From: Ampelocalamus luodianensis
Taxonomy: Eukaryota; Streptophyta; Magnoliopsida; Poales; Poaceae
Direction: 5' to 3'
Assembly: GCA_036346255.1 (NCBI GenBank)
Contig: JAYEVH010000144.1
Span: forward strand, 1-64,000
DNA length: 64,000 nucleotides
Below are positions 45,730 to 57,649 of the stretch, piece after piece. The position numbers and the translations under genes were made by a program. Numbering within the stretch: position 1 is the first letter of the stretch; the number at the start of each line of letters is the position of its first letter. The notes beneath the pieces were generated by a model, which was not told the origin of the DNA, made no database searches, and was given only the letters and a program-made list of their open reading frames with translations.

Positions 45730-48700
45730 TGTAACATTTCAATTTTTCAATTTCAGAAAATTTAAAATTTGTTTATTGTTATGGAATTTTCTGGAATTTT
45801 TAAAGCTTTTATAAATATTTTAAAGACAAAACAAATTTATTTGCAAAATTAAAAGACAACATAAAGTTGGAAATAATTTTATTAAGTTCAAAATAGGTGT
45901 GGAAATTTCGTGAATTTTTCCATAATTTTGGAATTATTTTGCTATTTTCTAAAGCCTAAATGATTTATCAAATTTAAACAAATAGAAAAGCAAAGAAAAA
46001 TCAAAAATAGCTTTGGGTCGAAACCCAACGGCCTCGGCCCAAGCCCCCTCCCGCGTCGGCCCATTCACCGCACTCTCTCTCTCTCTCTCCCACCGTCCGA
46101 TTTAAATCGGATGGCTGCCAAACCCCCACGCCGCTCTCTCTCAATCTCTTCCTCCGCCGTTGGATCGAGATCCAACGACCGCACACCCCCTCCTTTTCTC
46201 TCGCTTCTCCCATCTCGGCCGTTGGATCGGAATCAACGGCCGTGGATCGTCTTCCTCCAGCGTCTCCATCCTCGCGCGGCCACGTCTCCGCCATTCCCGC
46301 CACGCCCGAGCTCCGATTTCGCCGCTTTTCCAACCTCCTCCCCTCTCGTGGTCGTGCGCAACCGCTCCCGCACCGCACGCCGCCCCCACTCCTCCCCCGT
46401 TCCCCCATTCTCGTGTGCGTTTCGCGAAACGTCGCGCGCCCGCAACCGCGCGCACGATCTCCACCACCTCAAGCGCCTCGGACCCTCCCGGCGCCTATAA
46501 AAGGACGCCCCGCGAGCCCCTTCTCCTCCACCTTTTCCCCTCACTCACTCCCCCTCACACGCTCCAGCGTCGCCGGAATCGCCCGTGGAAGCTTCTCCGC
46601 CGCGACCGCTTTCTTCTCCGATCTCGCGCCCGACAACGTCCTCGCCTCTCCGACACCACCATCGTCTTCGCCGCGACCTCGCGCACCCGGTGCTCGCGTC
46701 GCCTTCCCCGGAGCGCCGCTGGATCTCGCCGCCGCCGCAAGACCGATGTCGCCATCGCCTTCGTCCTCGTCGCAGGCCACCGCCTCAATCTTTCTCGTCG
46801 CCGTGGTGAGCATCGCAATCGCCACCCTCTCCTCTCTCTTCCGGTGCCCTCGCCGGACACCGCCACCTGATCGTGCGCGGCGACGACTCGGTCCCCGACG
46901 GCCGTTCGCACTGCCGTGGCTCGCTGCAAGCGCCACCGTGTGCGCCACCTAAGCGTCGATCGGCGTGGATCGACGTGGCGCCATCTCGGCGCAAGCCTCC
47001 CGAGCCGAAGTCCCGTGGGCTTAGTCCACAAAAGCCGTGTTTATGACACATGGGGCCCACTGTCAGAATTTTATTTGTAATTCTTTTAATTCCGAAATAC
47101 TGTAGCCGACGTCAGCATTGCGCAATAAATAGACTTTTCAGTAGAAAAATAATTCGGAAAATTCAATTAAACTTCAGAATTAGGTTTAAAACTTCTAAAA
47201 TTCATAACTTTTGCATATGAACTCCAAATTAGGTGATTCAAATTGCAAAATTTATATAAAATTATAATCTAGCTAACTAAACCAAAATATCTCAATTTTG
47301 AGTTATTTTGGTCTATGTTTTTGAATTTATTTGAATTTGAATTCGAATTTGTCGTGTTTTCACGTTTAGACTTCGACGACTCCGGAGAGTGCAACCAATC
47401 TGAAGATTTAGAATTCCAAGACATCAACGAAGGCAAGTTACACCATTGACCATATTGCCCCCAGTATTTTAAGTTATTTTCAGTTTTTAAATTCTTTATC
47501 ACATGCATATGTTTGTATAAATATTTTAATGTCCTGTTTTACATATAGTTAATTCCATGTTTATTTGTATGGCCAATTTGAGTATTGTATGTGACTACCT
47601 TGACACCATAGGCAAAATATTATCAAAATTAAACATATGCTTAGCCAGACTTAGTTCACACTTATAGAATTTGGGAGGGTTTTCACCAAATTTTTACAAA
47701 TTTGTTTCAAACTTGATATTGTGGTATTGTCTTACCACATGGGTTTATAAATAGAGTTTTATTCAAAATAAAATCAAAAATGGGTTTGGACTTGGGCGAA
47801 ATAGTCGGAATGGTGGAGTGCGAGTTTATGCACGGATTGATCCGTTAAGATTAAGGCCCATGGGTTGTAGGAAGGACGCCCAAGTCAATTGAGGATCGGT
47901 CTTTGAGCCGCTTATTGCTATGCGATATCGTACTACCACATGTCCTGTATGGGCAGGATTTGGCTAATTAATTTGTGATGTTCTAGTGTATTTATGTCAT
48001 GTGATTATGTGGGTGTCGGTTAGACGCTTTATTCCCACTTGGCGCAAGAGGGGCTTCAAGGACGGTTAGTCCAAAGGGCGAAACCTTAGCGGGCATGAGT
48101 ATACTAGACGAGAACATTGTAAAGGCCTCATGGTAATTGCTCACCACACGCCTACGGGCGTGAATTGGCCGACATAACGAGCATGTCACCTCGTGTGGGT
48201 AAAGTTGTACCAACTCTGCGAGTAGAAACTATTCGAATAAGCGCGTCATGGTCATGGACATGCTAGCAGGCCACTTAAAGTTAGAATTATTTTTGGTTTT
48301 AAATGTTTTATTAAATGTTGAGGATGGTTAATCCTTATGAAAAATTGGGCGGGAAGCCAAGTGTTAGGAGGGGATCCTTCACTTTATCATTGGAGGTTAT
48401 CCACATTATATCATTGACATTTCAAAAATATGATTTTAGTCATAGTATAAAACTGCCTTAGAAAATACTATGTCTATTTAAACTGGAAATGCCGTTTATA
48501 CAAAACAACCCCTGCCATACTCACTTGTTACCTTATGCATGCATTTTAATTCAATATTGGGTGTAACTTGCGAGCACGGAAGTTGTGCTCATCCTTGCTG
48601 AATAAATCTTATTCAGGAGAAGATTTCTTCCCCGACGGTGAGGATCCGGACGAGTAGGCCTTGACCCAAACGATTGCCTGTGGCGCATCGTGTGGCTCAC

Positions 48701-48908
48701 CTCTATTATTATGTTTTCACTGTGTTTATCATTTGGCATTTGATATTGTTATTCGGACTCATTTGTATTAAACAGTTATTTATTTAATGTCATTTATGAT
48801 TTCGTGATATGAATGTGATATCTATTTTTGTGAGACTATGTATACTGGAAATCCTGGACCGGTGTATGAACACAGAGAATTCGGGATCCTTCGCTCCCGG
48901 GTTCGACA
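45730..48908 (+). repeat. G3 5' LTR
   Basis: It runs from TGTAACATTTC to ...GGGTTCGACA and is 3179 bp long. A GC-rich pyrimidine-biased promoter area includes TATAAAA at 46496-46502. Long frames in several phases between 46001 and 47060 reflect GC content, not a gene. The part 46356-47303 has no counterpart in the 3' LTR. Confidence 0.93.
46496..46502 (+). promoter_or_regulatory. G3 LTR TATA box
   Basis: TATAAAA follows a GC-rich stretch and precedes a CT-rich leader (TTCTCCTCCACC), a typical plant retrotransposon core promoter. Transcription would start about 30 bp downstream. Confidence 0.65.
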
Positions 48909-48912
48909 AAAG

Positions 48913-48924
48913 TGGTATCAGAGC
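48913..48924 (+). other. G3 primer-binding site, initiator-Met tRNA
   Basis: A perfect TGGTATCAGAGC lies four bases (AAAG) after the LTR end. Confidence 0.93.
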
Positions 48925-49084
48925 CATATCGACTGTAGGTCATGGCCCACGGTAGAAAGGGTAAAGGGTAAAACCATTAAGGACTATTTTCAAAAACTTA
49001 AAATTATTTACTTGTCTTCCAGAGTCTTGCTCTTCCTTTCTCTGTTAAAAGATTTCTAAACTCTTGTCTCTTCTAAAATTGTAG

Positions 49085-49669
49085 ATGACCGAGAGACCGA
49101 CCCGCATCTCCCATGGGATCTTCGCTGGAGAATGGGCTGATATACTGTGGAAGATGATGCAGCATCTAAGTTTCAAGAAGAGGCCCACATACCAAGGATA
49201 CAAGTATATCGTGGGACAGCAGGAGCGCTAGAGAGTGGAGGTTATCCTCTACTCTAACTTGGCACCGGATACGAGTTTCCACATCTTCGACGCCCCAATG
49301 CGTCGGGAGACCTTCACTGACGGCATCCAAGACGCAGCGAGGGAAGCCGTGCGCCGACTTCGCTACACCTATGACGCACACCTTCGGGATACTACATTTC
49401 AGTACTATCCCATGCACATCCCCACCCGGCTAGGCAGTGCCTTCAGCTCAGTCGAGAATGAGGATATGCTGGAGATCACCCATCAGGTGAAACTAGCCAA
49501 GGCGATGGATTACGCCTATGGCAACACCCTGGATGAGCTGTATTTAGTCCAGAGGAGATTAGAAGCAGCAGAGGAGAAGCTGAGAGCAACCAAAGCGGAA
49601 TTAGCTCTCTACAAGGCAGGCCAAGGCAGCACCTGCAACTTCCCTGACTATACCCCATCCACACCATAG
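49085..49669 (+). pseudogene. G3 accessory ORF upstream of gag
   Basis: The frame starts MTERPTRISHGIFAGEW and runs 194 codons to a TAG at 49667-49669, with one internal TAG at 49229-49231. The N-terminal half has no enzyme motif known to me. Residues from about 140 to 185 form a Glu/Ala/Leu-rich coiled coil (RRLEAAEEKLRATKAELALY). A counterpart sits at the same place in G1. It is not Gag, which follows separately, so it is an extra element gene of unknown role, disabled here by the stop. Confidence 0.7.
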
Positions 49670-49886
49670 ATATTTGCTTTTCCCTTAGTTCGTTTGTTAG
49701 CTGCGAATTATGATCTACTAACCTTCTGTGGTAGCCATAATCAAATGAATAAAATAAAGACTACTTTGAAAAAGGAAAATTTGATTCTTTGGTTTGTATT
49801 TGTATGCTTTTTGGACTAATATAAATTTATTTCCCCTTAGTGCTATCTTTCTTCCCTTTCCTAAGTCTTATGGAAAAATTCAGCAG

Positions 49887-50960
49887 ATGGTGGCCACCGC
49901 GACCGAAGTGGCGGCGTTCAAGGTTAGGCAACGAACGCCGACAATCGAGAGCGACCTATCCGGCCCTCCCCACCGCCAACAGGCGGGACCGGATTGGCAA
50001 TGATGATGGCTAACGGACCCATCTCATCGACTTGCGGCTCGATGCGCTCGGCAAGAACTCGAACATCCAAGCCGCAACAGCAGCCACCGCCGCAACTCAG
50101 GCACCAGCACACCCTCCTCAGCGGGTGACCATGTCGGAGTTCATGCGTATGCATCCTCCGACCTTCTCCAGCAGCACCGAGCCAATGGATGCTGACGATT
50201 GGCTTCGTGCAATCGGAAAGAAGCTAGACATCGCCCAATGCACCGATCGCGAAAGGGTCCTGTTCGCCTCCCATCAACTCAACGGACCAGCTTCAGAGTG
50301 GTGGGACAATTTCTGTATCTCCCATGCCAATGCCCAGGCAATCTCATGGGACGAGTTCGTAAGAGCCTTCCGTCATGCCCACATCCCTGTCGGCATGATG
50401 ACATTAAAGAAAAAGGAGTTTCATGCCCTTCGTCAAGGCAATTGCTCGGTGAGCGAGTATCTTCACCGCTTCAACCAGCTGGCTCGCTACGCACCAGCTG
50501 ACGTAGCCCGGGACGAGGAACGACAGGAAAGGTTCATGGAGGGACTGAATGATGATATCTCCGTCCAACTGATCTCCCAGAACTTCACCGACTTCCAACA
50601 GTTGGTGGACAAGGCGATCCGCTAGGAAGCCAAGCATCATGAGATGGAGAACCGCAAGCGGAGGATGGCCGCTCAGAGGTTTAATGCAGGAGGTCTTCCA
50701 AAGCCTCGATTCATTCAGCCGCAGCCACCGCAGCGTGGGAAGTTCCAGACTTCCACATCCCGAGTCCCAATGCGAGTAATCGGCCTAACACCTCCAACTT
50801 CGCAGTCGCATCAACCTGGAGGGCAATTTGCAAGAGCTCCGCTCCCTCAGGTGCAGGAGTGACCTGTTTCCACTGCAACAAAACAGGGCACTACGCCAAC
50901 AGATGCCCCAAGAAGCAGCAGGCAGCGGCATCTTCCAAGCCAGCACCAGAAGCCACAGCC
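49887..50960 (+). pseudogene. gag: G3 gag, broken
   Basis: An ATG at 49887 opens a frame that ends at a TGA after 38 codons. The reading continues in another phase at 50032-50625, with the capsid motif MDADDWLRAIGKKLDI, EWWDNFC and the conserved EYLHRFNQLARYAP region. A TAG (50623-50625) interrupts it, then a basic linker follows to 50862. After a further frame change comes the zinc knuckle TCFHCNKTGHYANRCPKK (CX2CX4HX4C, about 50860-50914). All parts are present in order, so the damage is limited to point changes and small indels. Confidence 0.88.
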
Positions 50961-53900
50961 ACTGGCGACATTACAAAGCCGTCAGGACAATTTATCAAGG
51001 GACGTGTGAACCACGTCACAGCTGAAGAAGCCCAGGTAGCACCGGATGTCGTGCTTGGTATGTTCCTTGTCAACTCTATACCAGCTTCAGTGTTATTGAT
51101 TCCGGAGCATCGCATTCTTTTGTATAAAATAAGTTTGTGGGAAAAAATGGGTTAACTATATCCCCCTTAACCAATCCTATGATAATCCATTCCCCAGGCT
51201 CGAAAATGAGGACTAGTTCTCTATGCCCGAACCTTACTCTTGAAATATCCAGAGTATCCTTTCTGGCGGACTTGATAGTCTTACATTCCCAAGGTTTGGA
51301 TGTCATTCTTAGAATGGACTGGCTAGCCAAGAATCATGGACAAATAGATTGTGCCAATAGATCTATCACTCTCACCAATGGAGAAGGAATTTCAGTTGAG
51401 TTCAAGCCCAAGACCTGCACCAAAGGAAGTTTCATCCTCACCAGCATGAAGGAAGTGAAACTTGAAGACATATCTGTAGTATGAGAATATGCTGATGTCT
51501 TTCCTGATGATTTACCTAGCATGCCACCGGATAGGGACGTAATGTTCTTAATTGACTTAGTCCCAGGGACAGCTCCAATATCGAAGCGACCCTATAGAAT
51601 GCCAGCTAATGAGTTAGCAGAATTGAAGAAACAGATTGAAGAATTGCGAAGCAAAGGGTACATCCGACCCAGGTCATCACCTTGGGGAGCACCAGTACTG
51701 TTCGTCAAGAAAAAGGACAATAGCATGAGGATGTGTGTTGATTATAGATCACTTAACGAGGTGACGATCAAGAACAAGTATCCTTTACCCAGGATAGATG
51801 ATCTGTTCGATCAGCTGAAAGGAGCAAGTGTCTTCTCGAAGATTGATTTGAGATCTGTTTATCACCAATCAAGATCGCACCGGAAGATATTCAAGACGAC
51901 CTTCACCACTGATATGGACCGCATGCGAGTTCTGAGTGATGTCTTTTGGTTTGACGAACGCACCTGCTTACTTCATGAATATGATGAACAAAGTGTTCAT
52001 GGAATTCTTGGATAAGTTTGTGGTTGTTTTCATCGATGACATTCTAATCTACTCGAAGGATGAAGAAGAACATGAGAAGCATATCGAATGATACCGACAA
52101 GCTCAGAGAACACGACTTTATGCCAAATTCAAAGAAAAGTGAATTTTGGCTAAGTCAAATGGCATTCCTTGGACATATTGTGTCGGCGGGAGGAATTACG
52201 GTTGATCCCGCCAAGGTTGAAGCAAGATCGATTGAAGCAACCCCGACAACACCGAGATGAGAAGTTTCCTTGGACTAGCGGGCTATTACCGTAGGTTCAT
52301 TGAAAATTTCTAAAATTGCAAGACCCATGACCCAACTTCAAGAAGGAAAAGAAGTTTGAATGGACAGATGCCTCGTGAAGAAAGTTTCAAGACCAAGAGA
52401 AGATTAGTCTCAAAGACTGTTAGTCTTACCGATATCCGTAAGGATTTTGAAATTTTCATGACGCATCCCAAGGTCTCTGATGTGTTAATGCAGAAGGCAA
52501 AGTAGTGGCTTATGCATCCGGTGCGATTGAGGCCACATGAAGGAAATTATCCGACACATGATCTGGAGTTAGAAGCGATTGTGCATGCTTTGAAGATCCG
52601 ACGGCATTATCTCATTGGTAACCGCTGTGAGATTTTCACGGATCACAAGAGTTTGAAATATATCTTCACGCAGGCAGAATTAAACCTTCAGCAGAGAAGA
52701 TGGCTAGAGTTGATAAAAGATTATGATCTTGGGATTCACTATCATCCGGGCAAAGCAAATGTAGTTGCAGATGCCTTGAGCAGAAAGGCCTATTGTAATA
52801 CCATGATGGTGCAGAAGGATCAACCAGAACTATATGAAGAATTGAAGCGTCTAAACTTGGAGATTGTCATTCAAGGTTGTGTGAATACTTTGGAAGTACA
52901 ACCAATTCTTCAAGGTCAGATCAGAGAAAAACAGCTAGAAGATAAAGACATCAAGGAGATCAAGAAGAATATGCGAAGGGGCAAGGCTCCAGAATTCACT
53001 GAGGATGAACAAGGAACTGTGTGGTTCGGAAACCGCATTTGTGTACCTAACCAACAGGAGATAAAACAACAATCTCAAGGAAGCTCATGAATCACCTTAC
53101 TCCATTCACCCGGAAGCACCAAGATGTACCAGATTTGAAGGAGAAATATCGTGGGTCGACATGAAGCGAGAAATTGCTGAGTTCGTCGCTCGCTGTGATG
53201 TGTGTCAGCGAGTTAAGGCAGAACATCAGAGACCAGCTGGATTGTTGCTGCCACTACCAATTCCAGAATGGAAGTGAGAAGAAATTGGCATAGATTTCAT
53301 CACCGGACTCCCTAGGACTCAATCAGGATATGATTCTATCTGGGTGAAAATTGACCGGTTGACCAAAGTAGCTCACTTCATTCCCGTCAAGACTACGTAC
53401 AGAAGCAGCCAGTTAGCAGAATTATATGTGGTCAGGATTGTTTGTCTACACGGAGTGCCCAAGAAAATCGTGTCCGACAGAGGTTCCCAATTTACATCAA
53501 GATTCTGGCAGAGTCTGCATGAAGCTTTAGGGACCAAACTCAATTTCAGTGCAGCCTATCATCCTCAGACAGATGGCCAGACGGAACGCACCAACCAAGT
53601 TCTCAAAGATATGCTCTGAGCCTGTGCCCTGGAATTTGAACAAAGTTGGGACAAGAATTTGCCGTATGCAGAATTCTCGTATAACAATAGCTATCAAGCT
53701 AGCTTGCAAATGGCTCCATTTGAAGCTTTGTATGACAGAAAATGCAGGACTCCACTCCTATGGGATGAAGTAGGAGAACATCAGCTCTTTGGACCTGAGT
53801 TAATCAAAGATGCTGAAAGTAAGGTAAAAGCCATAAGAGAGCATCTGAGAGTGGCACAAACCCGACAAAAGAGTTATGCTGATAACCATCGGAGGGATTT

Positions 53901-54339
53901 AAACTTTGAGGTAGGAGACTTGGTCTATCTCAGAGTTACTCCACTCAGAGGAGTAAGAAGATTCCGGACAAAAGGAAAGCTCGCACCTAGATTTGTGGGT
54001 CCATACAAAATTCTAGCCAAAAGAGGTGAAGTGGCATATCAGCTTGAGCTGCCAGAAGCCTTGTCAGCAGTGCACGATGTCTTCCATGTATCCCAGTTGA
54101 GGAAATGCCTGCAAGCGCCAGAAGACCATACCTTCTTGGAAAGCTTTGACCTTCGAGAAGATCTCACCTACGTGGAGCGACCAATTAAAATTCTGCATGT
54201 CGCAGAGCGAGTCACCAGAAGCAGAATCATCAGATCATACAAGGTGAAGTGGAGTCATCACCCGGAGAGTGAAGCCACATGGGAGAAGGAAGAAGACCTC
54301 AAGACCAACTATCCCGACCTGTTTGCTGACCAATCCTGA
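50961..54339 (+). pseudogene. pol: G3 pol: protease, RT, RNase H, integrase, chromodomain; broken
   Basis: Protease: the active-site region near 51095-51115 is out of frame. Reverse transcriptase: an intact stretch at 51521-51840 includes MRMCVDYRSLNEVTIKNKYP; a frameshift near 51860-52015 follows, then the FIDDILIYS active site near 52030-52056. RNase H: 52512-52800 with YPTHDLELEAIVHALK and ADALSRKA. Integrase: a zinc-finger remnant (CDVCQRV) near 53193, catalytic Asp in SDRGSQFTS (codon 53476-53478) and Glu in TDGQTERTN (codon 53584-53586), a correct D-35-E spacing; a stop stands at 53618. The C-terminus (53659-54339) is open to its natural stop and holds the chromodomain (KVKWSHHPESEATWE). 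At least six stops or frameshifts disable the polyprotein. Confidence 0.92.
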
Positions 54340-54357
54340 ATCTCGGGTCGAGATTCC

Positions 54358-54374
54358 CTTAAGGGAGGTAGGTT
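54358..54374 (+). other. G3 polypurine tract
   Basis: TTAAGGGAGGTAGGTT lies directly before the 3' LTR start TGTAACAGGCC. Confidence 0.85.
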
Positions 54375-56641
54375 TGTAACAGGCCAATTTTTCAATTTCA
54401 GTAAAAATTTAAATTTTGTTTATTGTTATGGAATTTTCTGGAATTTTTAAAAGCTTTTTATAAATATTTTAAAGACAAAACAAATTTATTTGCAAAATTA
54501 AAAGACAACATAAAGTTGAAAATAATTTTATTAAGTTCAAAATAGGTGTGGAAATTTATGTGAATTTTTCCATAATTTTTGGAATTATTTTGCTATTTTC
54601 TAAAGCCAAAATGATTTATCAAAATTTAAACAAATAGAAAAGCAAAAGAAAAATCAAAAATAGCTTTGGGCCGAAACCCAACGGCCTCGGCCCAAGCCCC
54701 CTCCCGCGTCGGCCCATTCAGCCCGCACCCCTCACTCTCTCTCTCTCCCACCGTCCGATTTAAATCGGACGGCTGCCAAACCCCCACGCCGCTCTCTCTC
54801 AATCTCTTCCTCCCGCGCCGTTGGATCGAGATCCAACAGCCGCACACACCCCCTCCTTTTCTCTCTGCTTCTCCCATCTCGTCCGTTGGATCAGAATCCA
54901 ACGGGTCGTAGATCGTCTTCCTCCCCGCGTCTCCATCCTCGCGCAGCGCCACGTCTCCGCCATTCCCGCCGCGCCCGAGCTCCAATTTCGCCACTTTTCC
55001 AACCTCCTCCCCTCTCGTGGTCGTTATTTTGATCTATGTTTTTGAATTTATTTGAATTTGAATTCAAATTTGTCGTGTTTTCACGTTTAGACTTCGACGA
55101 CTCCGAAGAGTGCGACCAATCTGAAGATTTAGAATTCCAAGACATCAACGAAGGCAAGTTACACCATTGACCATATTGCCCCCAGTATTTTAAGTTATTT
55201 TCAGTTTTTAAATTCTTTATCGCATGTATATGTTTGTATAAATATTTTAATGTCCTGTTTTACATATAGTTAATTCCATGTTTATTTGTATGGCCAATTT
55301 GAATATTGTATGTGACTACCTTGACACCATAGGCAAAATATTATCAAAATTAAACATATGCTTAGCCAGGCTTAGTTCACACTTATAGAATTTGGGAGGG
55401 TTTTCACCAAATTTTTACAAATTTATTTCAAACTTGATATTTTGGTATTGTCTTACCACATGGGTTTATAAATAGAGTTTTATTCAAAATAAAATCAAAA
55501 ATGGGTTTGGACTTGGGCGAAATGGTCGGAATGGTGGGTGCAGGTTTATGCACGGGATTGATCTGGTTAAGATTAAGGCCCATGAGTTGTAGGAAGGACG
55601 CCCAAATCAATTGAGGACCGGTCTTTGAGCCGCTTATTGCTATGCCATATCGTACTACCACATGTCCTGTATGGGCAGGATTTGGCTAATTAATTTGTGA
55701 TGTTCTAGTGTATTTATGTCATGTGATTATGTGGGTCTCGGTTAGACGTTTTATTCCCACTTGGCGCAAGAGGGGGCTTCCGGAGGACGATTAGTCCAAA
55801 GGGGCGAAACCTTAGCGGGCATGAGTATACTAGGACAGAACATTGTAAAGGCCTCATGGTAATTGTTCAGTCACACGCCTACGGAAGCGTGAATTGGCCG
55901 ACATAACGAGCATGTCACCTCGTGTGGGTAAAGTTGTACCAACTTTGTAGAGTAGAAACTATTCGAATAGCCGCGTCTGCGGTCATGGACATGCTAGCAG
56001 GGCCACTTAAAGTTAGAATTATTTTTGGTTTTTAAATGCTTTATTAAATGTTGAGGATGGTTAATCCTTATGAAAAATTGGGCGGGAAGCCAAGTGTTAG
56101 GAGGGGATCCTTCACTTTATCATTGGAGGTTATCCATATTATATCATTGACATTTCAAAAATATGATTTTATTCATATTATAAAACAGCCTTAGAAAATA
56201 CTATGTCTATTTAAACTGGAAATGCCGTTTATACAAAACAACCCCTGCCATACTCACTTGTTACCTTATGCATGCATTTTAATTCAATATTGGGTGTAAC
56301 TTGCGAGCACGGAAGTTGTGCTCATCATTGCTGAATAAATCTTATTCAGGAGAAGATTTCTTCCCCGACGGTGAGGATCCGGACGAGTAGGCCTTGACCC
56401 AGACGATTGCCTGTGGCGCATCGTGTGGCTCACCTCTATTATTATGTTTTCGCTGTGTTTATCATTTGGCATTTGATATTGTTATTCAGACTCATTTGTA
56501 TTAAACAGTTATTTATTAAATGTCATTTATGATTTCGTGATATGAATGTGATATCTATTTTTGTGAGACTGTGTACACTGGAAATCCTGGACCGGTGTAT
56601 GAACACAGAGAATTGGGGATCCTTCGCTCCCGGGTTCGACA
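54375..56641 (+). repeat. G3 3' LTR with internal deletion
   Basis: It has the same ends as the 5' LTR but is 912 bp shorter. Sequence passes from CTCTCGTGGTCGT (position 55024) straight to TATTTTGATCTATG, which corresponds to loss of 46356-47303 of the 5' LTR. Both breakpoints share GT. The lost part includes the TATA box, so this LTR should lack its core promoter. Confidence 0.93.
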
Positions 56642-56646
56642 TATAT

Positions 56647-57560
56647 CCAATAGCACATCATATAAGCAAAAGTAACACAAATCACACAGAGGTTCAAAGA
56701 AGGGAACTACACAAATTGGCGAGGAAGAACAATGCTTACAGGGCATCACGATGTAAAACAAATCACACAGAGATTGAATATATCCAACAGCACAGCATAT
56801 AAGCAAAAGTAACACAAACCACTCATGAATTCAACCTACATTGAACAAACTATTGAGCAGGTAGGAAGAACAATGCTTACAGGGCATCATGATGTCAAAC
56901 AGAAAACTTAGAGTCCATATTACACACTTTGAAGGTGCCTTGGCAGAGGCGACACGTGCTTCGAGAGGGGAAGAGGTGGGCTCAGGGAGGAGGCATGCCG
57001 GTCTCGGGGGGGAGGGGCGCCAAGCTCGGGGAGGCGGCGGCTCGTGCTCGGGGAGGAGGCGGCAAGCTCAGGGGAGGAGGGGCGCCGGGATCGGGGGAGG
57101 AGGGGCGCCGGGCTCGGGAGAGGAGGGGTGCCGGGTTTGGGCAGCGGCGGCTCGTGCTCGAGGAGGAGGCAGCGAGCTCAGGGGAGGAGGCCCGCTGGGC
57201 TAGAGGAGGAGGCTGCGTCAAGTACGACGATGATGGGCTCGGGGGAGGAGGAAGAGAGTTAGAGAAATGTATTACTTATTTGAGTAAAAGTGCGGGAAAA
57301 CCTTAGAGTTCGTATATAAATAGGGTTGGATATCATAGATGGTTTTAAAGTAGAACCGTATGTGACAAATACACATCATGCATAATTTTAAAGTAGAACT
57401 GTCTATGATAAATACACATCATGAGCGGTTTTAATAAATAACCGTATGTGATAATAAACATTCTCACATACATAAATGCAAATTCGAACATATGACACAT
57501 TCACATATTAGTAAAGCATTAGTTTCAGCTCAAAATCTGATTTGCAGTTGTCATATTTAA
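56647..57560 (+). repeat. CACTA interior with three kinds of local repeats
   Basis: At 56643-56900 a unit of about 138 bp is present twice (landmarks AGCAAAAGTAACACAAA and GGAAGAACAATGCTTACAGG). At 56960-57250 lies a G-rich minisatellite of 24-30-bp units around GGGGAGGAGGGGCGCCGG on the plus strand. At 57335-57480 three units of about 45 bp contain TTTTAAAGTAGAACYGT...GATAAATACACATCAT, related to the CACTA subterminal repeats. Long frames through the minisatellite are compositional. Confidence 0.7.
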
Positions 57561-57649
57561 TTAGTGAAGAATATTGACAAAAATGGCAAGGAATTATATC
57601 TAAATATTTGCTAAAACTATGCTAAACCCGCTAATTTTACGACAATATG

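Larger units (their letters stand above)
45730..56641 (+). mobile_element. Complete Tekay-type chromovirus Gypsy element G3
   Basis: It has both LTRs, a Met-tRNA primer site, an extra ORF, gag, pol with a chromodomain-like C-terminus, and a polypurine tract. A perfect 5-bp target duplication, TATAT, lies at 45725-45729 and 56642-56646. Domain order protease, reverse transcriptase, RNase H, integrase, chromodomain defines the chromovirus Gypsy group; the LTR start TGTAAC and the SHHPESEATWE-type chromodomain fit Tekay. In the last 368 bp of the two LTRs I count 8 substitutions and no indel (about 2%), so the insertion is fairly young. Even so, all coding regions are broken. Confidence 0.94.

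Noticed and set aside
45423..45737. 104-codon minus frame considered as a CACTA transposase exon
   Set aside because: Its start lies in the inserted G3 LTR and no En/Spm transposase motif is visible.
46001..47060. Several frames of 100-236 codons in the G3 5' LTR
   Set aside because: They overlap in many phases on both strands, lack conserved motifs, and are partly deleted in the 3' LTR; they reflect GC-rich LTR composition.
41813..57560. Search for a CACTA TNPD/TNPA-type transposase
   Set aside because: No such motif remains after setting the nested retroelements aside; the element appears non-autonomous or gutted.
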